Assembly (NCBI GenBank): GCA_025890175.1
Contig: JANPYM010000014.1
Location: forward strand, 133,052-197,051
Origin: Ciborinia camelliae
Taxonomy: Eukaryota; Ascomycota; Leotiomycetes; Helotiales; Sclerotiniaceae
Length of the DNA stretch: 64,000 nt
Direction: 5' to 3'
Positions 1 through 11,481 of this stretch are shown here, one piece after another. Each line of letters begins with the position of its first letter. Position 1 is the first letter of the stretch. The notes below the pieces were generated by a model that ran no database searches, had not been told where the DNA came from, and saw only the letters and a program-made list of their open reading frames with translations. Made by a program: the position numbers and the translations under genes.

Positions 1-1510
1 TTCGATGAACATATCCATCATACCAGCACTTTCTTTTCGTAGATTTTCGTTCTCATCCTCGCGGATCCATATGGCTAAAGCTCTGATACTAGCGAGGATC
101 AGAGGGTCCGCGGTAACATTATCTTCCATAGAATCCCACGTCAAAGTAAGCCTTGTTCCTTCAGAGGTGGCAGCCGTTCCAGCTCGCGCGGAAGGATGAA
201 GTCCAGAAGCACCGGCAATAGATGCATCCCATCTATCTCGTAAATATTCGATTGATAAAGATATTGTCTCAGCAATATCCTTGCGTAACTTCAGCATTAA
301 ATCTGGTGGCATGGTGAAGGAATTGGAATCTTCATCATCGAGACTTCGAACAAGATATCCTATGAAACTTGAGATAACATCGAATGCAGCTGCCAGTCGT
401 TGTGAGATATTTGAATAATCACTATTATTCAGTTTGGCCAAAAGTGATGGGAAAGAGGATCGCAGGTCAATCAATAGAAGATTCACAAATAAATAAGAAA
501 ATGGCTTGCTGTTCCTTTCAGTCTTGTCCGAAGAATGCAGAGATTCATCGTTAAATAACAATGAAGGACAGGTCGCAGGATATGCTTGGAGTAATGCCGC
601 TGCTGCCTGAGTATATGCTACTCTACCAGCAAGCGTAGGTCTCCTATTTACTAAAGCGCGAAGAAAGATGGTTACAGACTTAAGCCATTTTGGACTGCGT
701 GGAAGCGCCTGAGATATGTTAGACTCAGCAGTCGGTAGGGGGAGCATTGATGCATACCTCAGAAGACAGTTTTGGGATAAAGCTTGCGACAAATGAAAGA
801 AATGTGACAGCGTCAGTTCCTTTGAATACCACAAGTAGATTTGGGATCAGTCGATTGATACTTCCATGGACTGCCTGTACTTCAGTGTTGATTGTAGATC
901 CATTTGCCCAAGTATAATTCAGGATATCGAGGACAAGAGGATATTGCGGGGCTATTTCCGTCAACGGAGAGACATCTTCGACCTTTAAAAGTTCTAGTGA
1001 GCCCTCTACTTGACTGACTATAGTCAATAGCGTTTGAAGAATGAGTTGTGTGGTTTCAGGGGAGCTGGCTAGTATCAGCACGTGATTCACAATAACACAA
1101 TTGGAGGTTTACCTTTGGACAAGTGCCTTGACCAGTGGTCCTGTTCTTCCAGTGAGCTGTGATTCCCTTCGTATATTTTCTGGTAATAGTATAGAGAATG
1201 TGTGTAGTACAGCTACTGCGAGATCTACCATATCTTTCGCTTGGGCCTTATCAACTTTTCCAAGTTGAGCTCGCAAGAGTCGATCCAAGAACTTTGAGGA
1301 TATGGATTCCCAAAGTATTTGTAGGCGTTCTGTATTTTTGACGAGCTGTTGTTCGTTGTCAAGAACGGATTTAAGAAGAGCAAGTCCTACGAACCTGGAA
1401 GTGTCGTCTTTTGCCTTCAGGAGGTCCTTCATTTTTTCAAAAGTTTCGCCAGGGCTGGTGAGACCCGTGGGCTCAGAATTTGAGCCACCAGCAACCTGTG
1501 GTTCTGCCAT
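1..1510 (-). CDS. Neurochondrin-like protein (3' part outside window)
   Basis: Member of the neurochondrin family, alpha-helical repeat proteins found from fungi to animals; the molecular role in fungi is not established. Three exons are visible: 1113-1510, 758-1064 and 1-708, with introns of 48 and 49 nt that keep the frame exactly open to the left edge. The start is the ATG at 1508-1510 (MAEPQVAGG). Family-like features are the N-terminal helical stretch (KDDTSRFVGLALLKSVLDN) and the LAIWIREDENENLRKES segment near the edge. About 470 codons are present, so roughly the last third is missing. It is divergent from the CLC gene, with 238 bp between the two start codons. The family call rests on recalled conserved segments, so the symbol is left empty. 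Confidence 0.75.
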
Positions 1511-1748
1511 GATAAGACAAGATAATATTTTGGAATATTTTTATCTTCGAAGTAGAAATTCGAAGGCTTTGATAATTTTGGAAGAGCAAACGAGCCAGGA
1601 TTACTAGGTATATCAATAGTTTTGGCCGGAGATCGGTGAAACATTTATCCGGCAGGTCTGGAGCTCCTAGCATTAAGTTCAATAACAAGACTATCGCAAC
1701 TGTACGACTACTCCAAAAGATGCAAAGATATTTATCGAATGTATAAAG
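1511..1748. promoter_or_regulatory. Divergent intergenic promoter region (neurochondrin-like / CLC)
   Basis: 238 bp separate the two divergent start codons, so both 5' leaders and both core promoters must lie here or overlap the genes. I see no clear TATA box; this is called by position only. Confidence 0.4.
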
Positions 1749-4667
1749 ATGGCGAGCTCATCTGCGGGTAATTTCGGAGCTACGCGACACTCCAATTCGT
1801 CGTCGAGTCGCAGTCCATCAAATCACCCTCCAGCCGAAGCCGAAGATGACAGCGATAACGACGATACCCAAGCTGTACTTGCAGACGATCCACTTGATGA
1901 AGATGAACCAAACAAATCCTCTTTTAAGCGCAAACAAAAACAACCAGCGGGCTCGAAATTTCTGTCTGCTTTTGCGAAATCGGGTAGCGGATCTCAGTCG
2001 CGATATAATAAACCATCGTCGAGAGGTCGCACACCTAGTCCAGGCAATGGCCGAGCACATCCGTTGAATATACAAGTAGGAAGTAGTCCACAGCGTAGCC
2101 CGACGCCTAAGGATGGAGGGCCATTGGATTGGTATGTCGAAGGGCCAGGTCGCCGGGTTGGATATGAGGATATGACAGCTATTGATTGGATCTTTGAATA
2201 CACGAAAGAACGACAAAGGCTACGGGTATTATACTCGAGCGCAACAGGATTAATTGGATATGTACAACAGCTTTTGGATGCAAGTCAGATATGGGTAGTC
2301 CTTGTTCTGACGGGACTGGCGGCGGGCGCATTTGCAGCTGGGATAGACATTGTCACAGACTTCCTGGCGGATTTGAAAACTGGATATTGTCGAGCTGGAG
2401 AGGACGGAGGTCATTTCTACCTGAACAAATTCTTCTGCTGCTTCGGATATGATAGTGTCGCGCAGTGCCGTGATTGGGTACCGTGGAGTGCTGCGTTAAA
2501 CATCAGTTCTGTAGGAGGAAAATGGTTCATAGAGTATTTCTTTTTTATAATATTTTCAGTAGGTCCAGCCCATGAATTCTATCAGGTGCAATTGCTGATC
2601 TGTAATAGTTATCTTTTGCTTTTATTTCAAGTGTTTTGGTACAGGAATATGCTTTATACGCAAAGCATAGTGGTATCCCTGAGATCAAAACTATATTAGG
2701 AGGCTTTGTAATTCGGCGTTTTATGGGGATCTGGACATTGGTCATAAAGTCCCTGGGCCTGGTGAGCTTCGTCAAATATACATCCTCAATGATATACTAA
2801 TCTGAGTAGTGTCTATCAGTCGCATCTGGGATGTGGCTTGGCAAAGAAGGTCCACTTGTACATGTAGCATGTTGCTGTGCGAATGTATTTATGAAGTTGT
2901 TTGTTAACATCAATGACAACGAAGGTATGTGTGGTATCTGACGAGACAGGCCTGGTCAGTGTCTAATTATATCTTCAGCCAGAAAACGTGAGGTACTTTC
3001 GGCAGCTGCAGCTGCTGGTATATCCGTTGCTTTTGGGTCTCCAATTGGTGGTGTGCTCTTCAGTCTAGAGGTACTTACTTTCGTGGAGTATTATAATGCT
3101 CATTGACTAACTAAACCTAGCAACTTTCATATTACTTCCCTGACAAAACCATGTGGCAAAGTTTTGTCTGTGCCATGACGGCTGCAGTAACTTTACAGGC
3201 ATTTGATCCTTTTAGAAGTGGAAAGCTTGTCTTATACCAGGTTACTTATAGCACCGGCTGGCATGGTTTTGAGATAATTCCATATGCTTTCTTGGGTATA
3301 CTAGGTGTAAGTCTTTTCTGGCAAAAGTCATACTTGTATAGTCTAACATCAATTAGGGCGTATACGGCGGGCTCTTCATTAAACTTAATACAAGCATTTT
3401 TCAATGGAAGAAGACCGCTGCTTGGATTCCGGGTCCAATAACACAGGTTATGGTTGTTGCCACTTTGACCGCCCTAATCAACTATCCAAACCTTTACATG
3501 CGAGCTCAATCATCTGAGCTAGTTTTCTCCTTGTTTGCCGAGTGTTCAAAGCTTACCGATGACCAATTCGGATTATGCAAAACCGGAGCTGCTACTATTG
3601 GAACAATATTTTTATTACTGTTTGCAGCTGTACTTGGTTTCTTCTTGGCATCGATGACATTCGGGCTACAAGTTCCAGCAGGAATTATCCTGCCTTCAAT
3701 GGCAGTTGGAGCGCTCTTTGGTCGTGCCGTAGGCATTCTCGTCGAAATATGGGTTCACAATTTCCCCAATTTTTTCGCATTCTCAACTTGCGAGCCAGAC
3801 TTTCCATGTGTTACTCCTGGTACATATGCGATTATTGGAGCTGCTTCTGCTTTAGGTGGTGTAACCAGAATGACGGTTTCGATCGTCGTCATTATGTTCG
3901 AGCTTACAGGAGCTTTAACATATGTTTTACCAATCATGATTGCTGTCATGATCAGTAAGTGGGTTGGTGATGCTTTCGGCAAGCGTGGCATATACGAAAG
4001 TTGGATCCATTTGAATGAATATCCATTCTTGGATAATAGTGATGAGACACCAATACCTGATATATCGGTTCGCCAAATCATGACTCGAATTGAAGATCTT
4101 GTCGTGCTCACTGCTACCGGTCATACTATTGAATCGTTAACCAATATTTTGGCAAGTCATCCACATCGCGGCTTTCCCGTCATCTCAGATCCAAGGGAAG
4201 CTATATTGCTAGGATACATATCCCGAGCGGAACTTCAATACAACCTCAAAATATCTACACAAGCCCCTAGATCACTTCGACCTGAGACAGAAGCATTCTT
4301 TTCACATCAACCATTTGCAGATCCGCAAACAACACTCGATCTTCGACCATGGATGGATCAAACACCTATTACTTTACCTTCACGATCAAACCTTCTCCTC
4401 ACTGCGAACTATTTCCAGAAATTGGGTGTTCGATATGTTCTTTTTTGCGATCGAGGTGTATTGCAGGGTCTTTTAACAAAGAAAGACGTCTGGTATGTGT
4501 TGAATGGTGCAGAAGAAACTAGGAGAGCGAATGGACAAGATGATATGGACAGGGAGAGGGGACTCGCAATAGAAGAAGGGAGTGGAGAACATAGAGGGTT
4601 ATTACATGGTGATGAAGAGGATTTGGTACCACTCACGCCTGCCCGTGATGATACACCGATGTTATGA
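1749..4667 (+). CDS. CLC-family chloride channel / Cl-/H+ antiporter with CBS domains
   Basis: Voltage-gated CLC family, probably acting in Golgi, endosome or vacuole membranes like yeast Gef1 (inferred). Six exons: 1749-2558, 2609-2761, 2810-2924, 2979-3070, 3121-3306 and 3357-4667, giving 888 residues. The Ser-rich N-terminus (about 1-150) is cytosolic. Pore signatures in order are HSGIPEIK (Ser291), GKEGPLVH with the gating Glu334, and [11 protein letters not shown] near 556; the conserved LTYVLPIM tyrosine is near 640. A CBS pair follows (about 690-860) with [14 protein letters not shown] and [20 protein letters not shown]. At the exon 4/5 junction the usual SLEE of exchangers reads SLEQ (Gln391), so the internal proton-glutamate position is Gln. 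Fungal vacuolar CLCs are the closest class; whether it is a channel or an exchanger is open. Confidence 0.93.
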
Positions 4668-5774
4668 TGGAATAATACTGTAGTTTAATTGGAATATTAT
4701 ATTTTTCGACCAAGTCCTCGAATGTGCTTCTCTGTACGTGGTAGATTTGGCGATTGGTCTTGTCATATTTTGATATCATACCTAATGATACCTAGGTATG
4801 ATGGGCTTTCCGCAAGGTCAACATTGGGCTGTGCTGCATCGTTACACTAATAAAGTACCTCCTGATGGAGGGGCAACTTCCACACAAATCCATGATGTAG
4901 CTATCCTTCATTGCATTCACTGAAGTACATATCTAACAATGACAACCACTAGAAATCTCCTACATAGAATATGATATTGAAATAGACAACGAAGCAGATT
5001 TTCACTATTTAATAATGACTGTACGGAATACTGCCTATTTGATTAGATCAATATATTTATTATACTGGCGTCGTTCGCAAAGATCGGCTAAGAAACCAAG
5101 CCTAAACCCCGCTAATAGCTCGGCATCTTCAGCGTATTCAGCGTATAAGGTAGAGTTAGGTACTCTTGACCCCCTCTTAGCCCCTGAACCATATTTTGAT
5201 GCCACGGTGTGCACAAGCTCAATCAAATGTTTACATTATTTGAGGGTGTGTCATATAATTAGTTGTATGTATGGGATAGCGCTCATAGTGAGCTACATAG
5301 GTACCTACCTAGCTAAGGTACTGTATACTTATATACTTGTTTTGCGTTCATTTATCAGAGTACCTATACATCAATACATCAATGGAAGGTACATATCAGC
5401 ATAGCCTAGTTCCACGGGAGTATGTGGCAAGCATAGTAAGCAAAACCTTGCAAGCAGTGAGCAAGTGGCTTCAATGGCCCAAGAAAATGCCAAGCCCCTA
5501 TGTGAATAATGAATACGGCATGGCCCGATTATTCAATAAGGTGAGTGAGTGACAGGGCTGTGAGTACCCTGCGTGCGTCATTAACAGCAATAATTTATCA
5601 TATCACCCCACCATCTTCTGAGCTACGCCCCAGCTCAGCACCCAGCACTCACGGCACACTTAACTTGGTACTTTCCTCCACGACGATCTCTACTTATTAA
5701 ACAACTTATCTCCTTCACTTTACGAACCGTTTCCAAACAACCACAAAAGACTTTTAAAACTTACTTTTGAAAGA
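4668..5774. other. Intergenic region without recognisable gene
   Basis: About 1.1 kb between the CLC stop and the vWA gene. It holds TACCTAGGTA-type palindromes (around 4788-4800 and 5298-5325) and a C/T-rich, A-rich leader from about 5620 that looks like the 5' UTR of the next gene. The longest open frames (for example 5015-5404) have no coding character I can recognise. Confidence 0.5.
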
Positions 5775-5833
5775 ATGGGGGTGAGCTTTTAGAGTCTTTT
5801 TAATCATAATCACAATATATATATATACTCAAG

Positions 5834-7525
5834 ATGTACGGAAGACCATATACTAACATGTATCCGGGGGGACAGCTAGCAAGCAAGATGTCAGCTGCCC
5901 AGCAGCCGGGAGGAGCTCCTCCACAGGGTCTTCAACCTGGCCAACCACCATATGTATGTTTACTCTTTTTGCAGATTCTCAGTGTCTGTATATGTTTGAA
6001 AATGAGTGTTTGCTGATTATAATGTAGCCAACTGGCGGTCAACCTCAATATGGGCAACCACAACCGCAGTATCCTTCATATGGTCAATCGTCACCATCTC
6101 CCTATGGACAGCCTTCACATTCCCCGCATGGTGGTCAATCTTCACCATCTCCTTATGGACCACCTCCAACACCTCCGTATCCTCAAGGAGGTCCGCAATA
6201 TCAAGCCTACCCTGGTGGACCACCGCAACATGGAGGAGCTCCACCCCAGCCTGCTGCTTCGGGCAGAAACTTAGTTTCGCCCACAGCGGTTAAACAACTT
6301 CTCCAGCAGGCTATACAAGAGAATAACTTGGGCGTCTTCTTCAAAAACCCTCAGATTCTTGACCAGATCTGCGCCGTTGCTCCTCAGAAAGTTGATCAAC
6401 TATGCCAAGCCTGGAATGTTCCCACAGAGTTGGGTATCGATATTGTGAAGCTTGCTTTGTTCGATATTATTCTCTTCATTGGTATGTTGGCAGAATTCTA
6501 CCTACTATAAAAGCTAACCCCATGAAGATGATAGTGGTTCTATGGTTTTCATGGAGAATGGTTCCCGCATTGATGACATGAAGCTTGCCTTGGGAAGAGC
6601 TGCTTATGCCGGATCCCTATTCGACGCCGATGGAATCCAAGTACGCTTCATCAATGATGACCGACAAGGCAATAACATTCGATCTGAGGCAGAAGTCGAT
6701 GCACTTGTCAAAGGCGTTTCATTTCAAGGAGGGACTGCATTGGGTCGCCAACTCAAAAACAAGGTTATTGAGCCATTGATCATGACCAAGGCTAGAGCCA
6801 ATGCACTTCAGAAGCCAGTTTTGGTTATCGTTATTACCGACGGACAGCCAGATAACCAAGATGATGTTTTCAATTTCATTGGTCAATCCGCGGCCGAGCT
6901 CTCATCTACTCAATACGGCAAACAAGCCATTTCATATCAATTCGCTCAAGTCGGTAATGATCTTCAAGCCTCTGCATTCTTGAAGAGGTTGGACCAGGAT
7001 CCGAATGTCGGAAATCTGGTTGATTGTACATCCAACTACGAAGCCGAACAAGAGGAAATGAAGAAATCAAATCCAGGATTCGACTTGACTCCTCAATTGT
7101 GGTTGATGAAGCTTTTGCTCGGTGCCGTCGATTCTTCTTATGATACCAAAGATGAGTCGGGTGGTCGTCCTCAACCACCTCCTGGTCAATATGGACAGTC
7201 ACAACCGGGGTATGGTGCTCCTCAGGGTTACGGTCAACAGGCTGGCCAACCCGGTCAGCAGCAATATGGCGGATATCCTCCTCAGCAACAACAAGGCCAA
7301 TATCCTCAACAAGGACAATACGCCCAACAAGGACAATACCCTCAACAAGGACAGTACCCTCAACAGGGTCAATATCCTCAACAAGGACAATATGGTGCTC
7401 CTCCAGGTGGTGCTTATCCTGGCCAACAACAATATGGACCAGGTGGAGCTCCACCCATTCCTCCTGTAAGTACATACGCATCCTTTGAGTCGAAAACACA
7501 CTAATAGAAATTTCAGCGTTACTAA
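5834..7525 (+). CDS. vWA-domain protein with Q/G/P/Y-rich termini
   Basis: Four exons (5834-5953, 6028-6481, 6528-7465, 7517-7525) encode 506 residues. Residues 1 to about 135 are rich in Pro, Gln, Gly and Tyr (PYGQPS, YPSYGQS). A von Willebrand A domain follows, with the metal-site motif DDSGSM at 192-197 formed across an intron and LVIVITDGQPDNQDD downstream, so a divalent-cation adhesion site is predicted. The C-terminus is again low complexity, including about seven copies of a YPQQGQ-like hexapeptide from 7296 to 7395. The architecture suggests a cytosolic scaffold or aggregation-prone protein; no catalytic domain and no signal peptide are seen. An ATGGGG at 5775-5780 followed by a good donor (5781) and an acceptor at 5833 would add two residues in frame, so the true start may be 5775. 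Confidence 0.85.
7296..7395 (+). repeat. In-frame hexapeptide-coding tandem repeat
   Basis: An 18-bp unit of the form CAACAAGGACAATAYCCT repeats about six to seven times inside the vWA-protein gene and encodes QQGQYP. The copies differ at synonymous sites, so the array is not a simple assembly stutter. Confidence 0.8.
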
Positions 7526-8440
7526 TTGCGTATGCATGATGCTGGGCATTTATGTTTCGGGGAATTTTGCATGGGACGTTTGCATGGGAAGTTTTCATGG
7601 GAATTTAAATGGGAAACAACAATACCAAAATATTTATTAGGCGATAGGTGACAGGAAGGGAATCATGATATTCAAGCATTCAGTGGAATGCTCAACAACA
7701 CGTTGGACTTTATTAGCAAATTTATCGTCGGTTTACCTAATACGCCTTGAGATTCTTGATAGAGATGGTGGGATGATGTGATCGTGAATTCTGAATGAGG
7801 TTCTGTACTGTTATATTTCGATTTCGATATCGACATTGTTGCGAGTATTGTTTTGATTGTTTTCAAACGATACCCTTCTCTATTCGACGCGCAAATAAAA
7901 TAGAATATTCGAATAGTTAACCCAATCGGATCTGTAAGAATTTTTCATTTAGATCGATTTAAGATACTCCCGTTCAGAGCTTTGGTTCGCTCTCGTAAAT
8001 TGCAGTACGTGCATGGGGGACCCAAGCTCACCGGGAGCAGACGTGCTGTAAATATTAGTAGGATAAGAAATAGGACTATGTACTCGAGTATATACATGTA
8101 CTTTGATTCGTAGAAAATATATCGAACATGACTTAATTTAATATGATCGTAAATAAATTATAAGGATTAGTTTACAAAAAAGATCTGATATTTAGATTTT
8201 GATTTGTAAAAGATTAGATTTGTATGCAAAGGCAAAGCCCCGTCACGATTTGGGTTCTCTCAAGAGATTCCCCGCGGCGGCCGCGCCACCACGTCACAGC
8301 TCAACTTCCGAGCTTCGAAACTCTCAAGCTTTACCACCATCCTACAAATCGAATCGCACTGCGAACTACTTTGGTCAGACATTACGAAAATTCATAGGGT
8401 TAATTGCAGGTACTAAGCTTAGTACTTCCATACTAGCAAA
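7526..8440. other. Intergenic region
   Basis: 0.9 kb between the vWA gene and GET4. The first part has several short repeats of TGGGAA/ATGGGA (7556-7615) that fit a 3' UTR. The GC-rich stretch 8240-8300 fits the GET4 leader. No further gene is supported. Confidence 0.45.
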
Positions 8441-9566
8441 ATGTCTGCAAAGATCGATAAGATCATTGCGCGTTTGCAGGAAAAGTGCGTATTCTCCCCT
8501 CTCCCTCCCTCCCTTCCTCTCACCCCTCTCACCCCTCTTTCCCATCTAACCCGATATCTCCCACCTGACGCCTACTAACGCACCTCTCCCCCTCCTCAGA
8601 ACAGCAGAAGGATCCTACTACGAAGCGCACCAACAAACGCGGGTCGTAGCCTCGCGCTACATCAAAACGCAAAACTACGGCGCCGCGCTCGAAATCCTCT
8701 ACAACGTCTCGCTCTCGCTCTTGCAAGCGGCGCAAGGAGGATCCGGGGGCGATCTCGCGCTCTTCTTACTCGAGGTCTACAACGTGTCTGCGTTGGCGTG
8801 CGACAGTACATCCAAGGGACGATTATTCACACTGCTGCGCGCGTTTGCGCCCGAGGAGCCTTCGCGGAAGCGATTCGTCGGCGAGGTGATGGCGTGGAGT
8901 AGTCGGCACTCGGCGTATCCGGCCGGCGACCCCGAGCTGCATCATGTGGTGGGGAGTGTGTATGCCGGGGAGGGAGAAGTGTATGATGCGGAGAGACATC
9001 TGGTGCTCGGGACCAAGGATTCGGCCGAGGTGCTGGCGAAGATGGAGTTTGAGTGGTATGCGGAGGATGAGAGTCATACTGCGGGGCTTTATGCTTCGAG
9101 GGCGGTGCTGCCGTATTTACTGGTGGGGAATGTGCGGGATGCCCGGAAATCGTTGGGCATCTTCACGTCGCGATTGCGAGAGGAGAATCAGGGGTTGACG
9201 GTGCAGGAACTGGGAGCTACCTCGGCAGGCTTGGAGGATATTAAAATATACCCATCCATCCCTCTTTTAAATTTTCTGGGATTGTTGTTGGTGGCGGTAC
9301 AAAAGGGCAATGGCCTGGATTTCAAACAACTCACGAAGAAATATGCGGGTCAGATGAAGGAGGGGGCGGGGGAGATGTGGGATGAAGCACTTGTTGGGAT
9401 TGGAGAGATGTATTTTGGGATTCAGAGGCCGAGACAGGGAAATCCGTTGTTAGATATGATGGGAAGTATGTTTGGGGGTGGAATGGGGGGTGCGGGACAG
9501 CAGAAACCCGGGGCCAAGAGGATTGGGCAAGCTGGAGGAGCGCCGGTGGCGGAGGGTTTAGATTAG
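8441..9566 (+). CDS. GET4: GET4 family protein, tail-anchored protein targeting
   Basis: Get4 bridges the Get3 ATPase and the Get5/Sgt2 pre-targeting complex in the insertion of tail-anchored proteins into the ER. Two exons (8441-8484 and 8600-9566, intron 115 nt) give 336 residues, close to yeast Get4 (312) and human GET4 (327). The N-terminus MSAKIDKIIARLQEKTAEGSYYEAHQ has the family's first helix pair and YEAHQ motif. VVASRYIKTQNYGAALEILYNVSLSLL follows, then alpha-solenoid repeats; the end is Gly/Met-rich (GNPLLDMMGSMFGGGMGG). The second exon is clearly more GC-rich than flanking genes, and its intron is pyrimidine-rich. No other family fits this motif order. Confidence 0.93.
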
Positions 9567-9925
9567 AGATGATTATGCATCGGGTGTGAGGGGATTAGTG
9601 GGGTTATGGAGATGGTGTTTTACCATACAGCTGTACAACTCCAGAGAAAGAATTGATACCAATACCCGTACTCCTAAGAAGCTAGCCGCAATTTTTAGGG
9701 TCAACCCCGGGTATCCCGATTTCCTTTCCATGCATCCATCGATGCATCCTATACGCCGTGTCAAGCAAATTTGTCTATGCCCCGATATCCTAAGCCTTTC
9801 AGCCTGCCCGCCAAGCAGTATGCCAACATAAAATATCCAATACAAAGTTCCTCGATTTGCCCATTTACAAAACTCCTGCATTCGAAACTCATAGAAAAAG
9901 GTCAGTCCATCACGAACGTCCTTGA
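9567..9925. other. Convergent intergenic region (GET4 / unknown gene)
   Basis: About 360 bp between two convergent stop codons; presumably the two 3' UTRs. Nothing else is recognised. Confidence 0.4.
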
Positions 9926-10855
9926 CTATCGCACCACGCCCTCATTCTCTTCTTCAAATATCCAGTTATCATCTGAGAGCGCGGCAGTTTTGACGCGGAG
10001 ACTGTTGCGTACTGCTTCTAGTAGTTCTAGATATTGAATAGCGGGTCAGTATTACTTTTACTTGATTTTGATTGTGTAATATGATTTACGTATGTGATAT
10101 TTGGAGATGAGAGCTGGTGATTCAGAGAAAGATAAAATGGATAGGATATTGTATCATTGTACTAACCGGCAGGTTCACTCGGCGCACGATTGCGATCGCG
10201 CTGGTGATGTTTGATGGAATCGTTTAGACGTTGTCTTTCCTCTATTTTTGCATGTCATATTAGCATTCATACCTTTCTCTCCAGTATACCTCCTGTTAAT
10301 TAATTATCCACTCGTAATCAATCCTACACCACACCACGCCGCAAGTCCCCAAAATCAATAAGTATCAACTTACTCTCTTCCTCACCCCCCTCCATCCCAA
10401 CCACATCCTCATCATCCCCCCCCAAACAACAATTCCCCTCCGTTATCCATGGCCCCTCCCAACAACATCCCCGCAATATCAAAATCGCCATTTTTATCCC
10501 GCATGACTATATCCGTTGTGCCATCCAGCGAGAGGGCACTGCCGCTTCGACTGATATTTGGCTGCGGGAAGATCGTCGATGTTGAGGTTGTGTTGGGATT
10601 GGGATTCGATGGGTGTTCGGTGTGCGAAGTAAATGAATGCGCGGTGTCGAGACGCAGCGTTTCGGCGGATGTGCTGGTTGATGAAGTGGTTGGGCGGCGG
10701 GGGAGAGGAGGGATGGGGTGCGAGGGGGTGGTGGTTGAGGAGGTGGTGGTTGAGGTTGCGGTGTGTGAGGTGCGGAGGTGGGAGGGGAAGAGGTTGCGGC
10801 GGACTGAGGGGCGGGTGGAGGGGTTACTCGTGGAGGGGTTGCGGCGTTCGGGCAT
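9926..10855 (-). CDS. Uncharacterised protein, reading frame broken at a G8 run
   Basis: Not recognised. Exons 10374-10855, 10167-10241 and 9926-10026 are joined by introns with good donors (GTAAGT, GTTAGT) and acceptors (ATAG, CTAG after a CTGAC branch site). Start ATG is at 10853-10855 (MPERRNPSTS). Residues 1 to about 110 are Ser/Thr/Pro-rich and disordered. A Gly/Asp/Glu-rich acidic stretch follows, and the C-terminus looks structured: KERQRLNDSIKHHQRDRN, then ELLEAVRNSLRVKTAALSDD with NWIFEEE. As written the frame hits TGA right after GGGGGGGG (minus strand, 10416-10423). The three exons total 658 nt, exactly one too many; seven Gs would give a 218-residue protein. The break may be a base-calling error or a real lesion. 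Confidence 0.55.
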
Positions 10856-11481
10856 GCTGGGTTGATGAGAGGAGTGTTTTAGTTCTGGTTCTAGGTAGGT
10901 ACTTGAGGTGTATAAGTTGATGGGAAATTGTGGTATGTTTCGAGGGATAAGATTTGTTTATTTAAAGGTATAGAAATAGAGGGGGTGGATCAAAGGAATG
11001 AATACAAGGTGTCAGACAGTAATGCCATGAATAATTCTATTGTTGTTGAATGGGGTGAACCAAATTTCACAATACCAATACCGGTACGATCGAGATACCA
11101 AGACACCAGACGTAAACATTAAATTGTTGTCCGTTCATAAGGCTGAAGATAGGTATCATATTGTTGCATATTAGCGGGGAACATGAGCAGGGATCATTTG
11201 AACAAATCGGACGAGGCTATTTGATTGGACGCATTGGATTTAACCTGCCGACCTAGGTACCGGTACGGTAGTCTTGTCCCAAGCGAGGTGTGGCTGGCAT
11301 CTAGATTCCGGTTCCATCCCTTACAACACCTTGAAATCCCTATCACGATTTTCGATCATATTTATACGTGAATCTCTTCCATAATAATTGATTGATTATA
11401 ATTTGATATTTTAATTCACATTTACATTTACATTCATACCGAGGTTATCGTCATCCCTACACCCATGAATACAATTTCATA
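10856..11481. promoter_or_regulatory. Divergent intergenic region (unknown gene / RAI1)
   Basis: Roughly 0.63 kb lies between divergent start codons. It contains the palindromic run ACCTAGGTACCGGTACGGTA near 11252-11271. No TATA box or other defined site is clear. Confidence 0.35.

Noticed and set aside
1302..1688. Frames overlapping the start of the neurochondrin-like gene on both strands
   Set aside because: Shadows of the real first exon and promoter; they carry no conserved motif.
2559..2608. Unusual peptide VGPAHEFYQ within the CLC protein
   Set aside because: A 50-nt intron (GTAGGT to AATAG) removes it and restores the conserved [15 protein letters not shown] sequence.
5015..5552. Open frames of 129 and 71 codons in the CLC/vWA intergenic region
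   Set aside because: No domain, AT-rich repetitive composition, overlap each other and contain palindromic repeats; read as chance frames.
9586..10037. Plus-strand frames (81 and 88 codons) after GET4
   Set aside because: Overlap the antisense of the unknown gene's last exon and lack any recognisable motif.
10449..10865. 138-codon plus-strand frame rich in Val, Gly and Arg
   Set aside because: It is the complement of the Ser/Thr/Pro-rich minus-strand exon, which has a matching exon chain; the plus frame has none.
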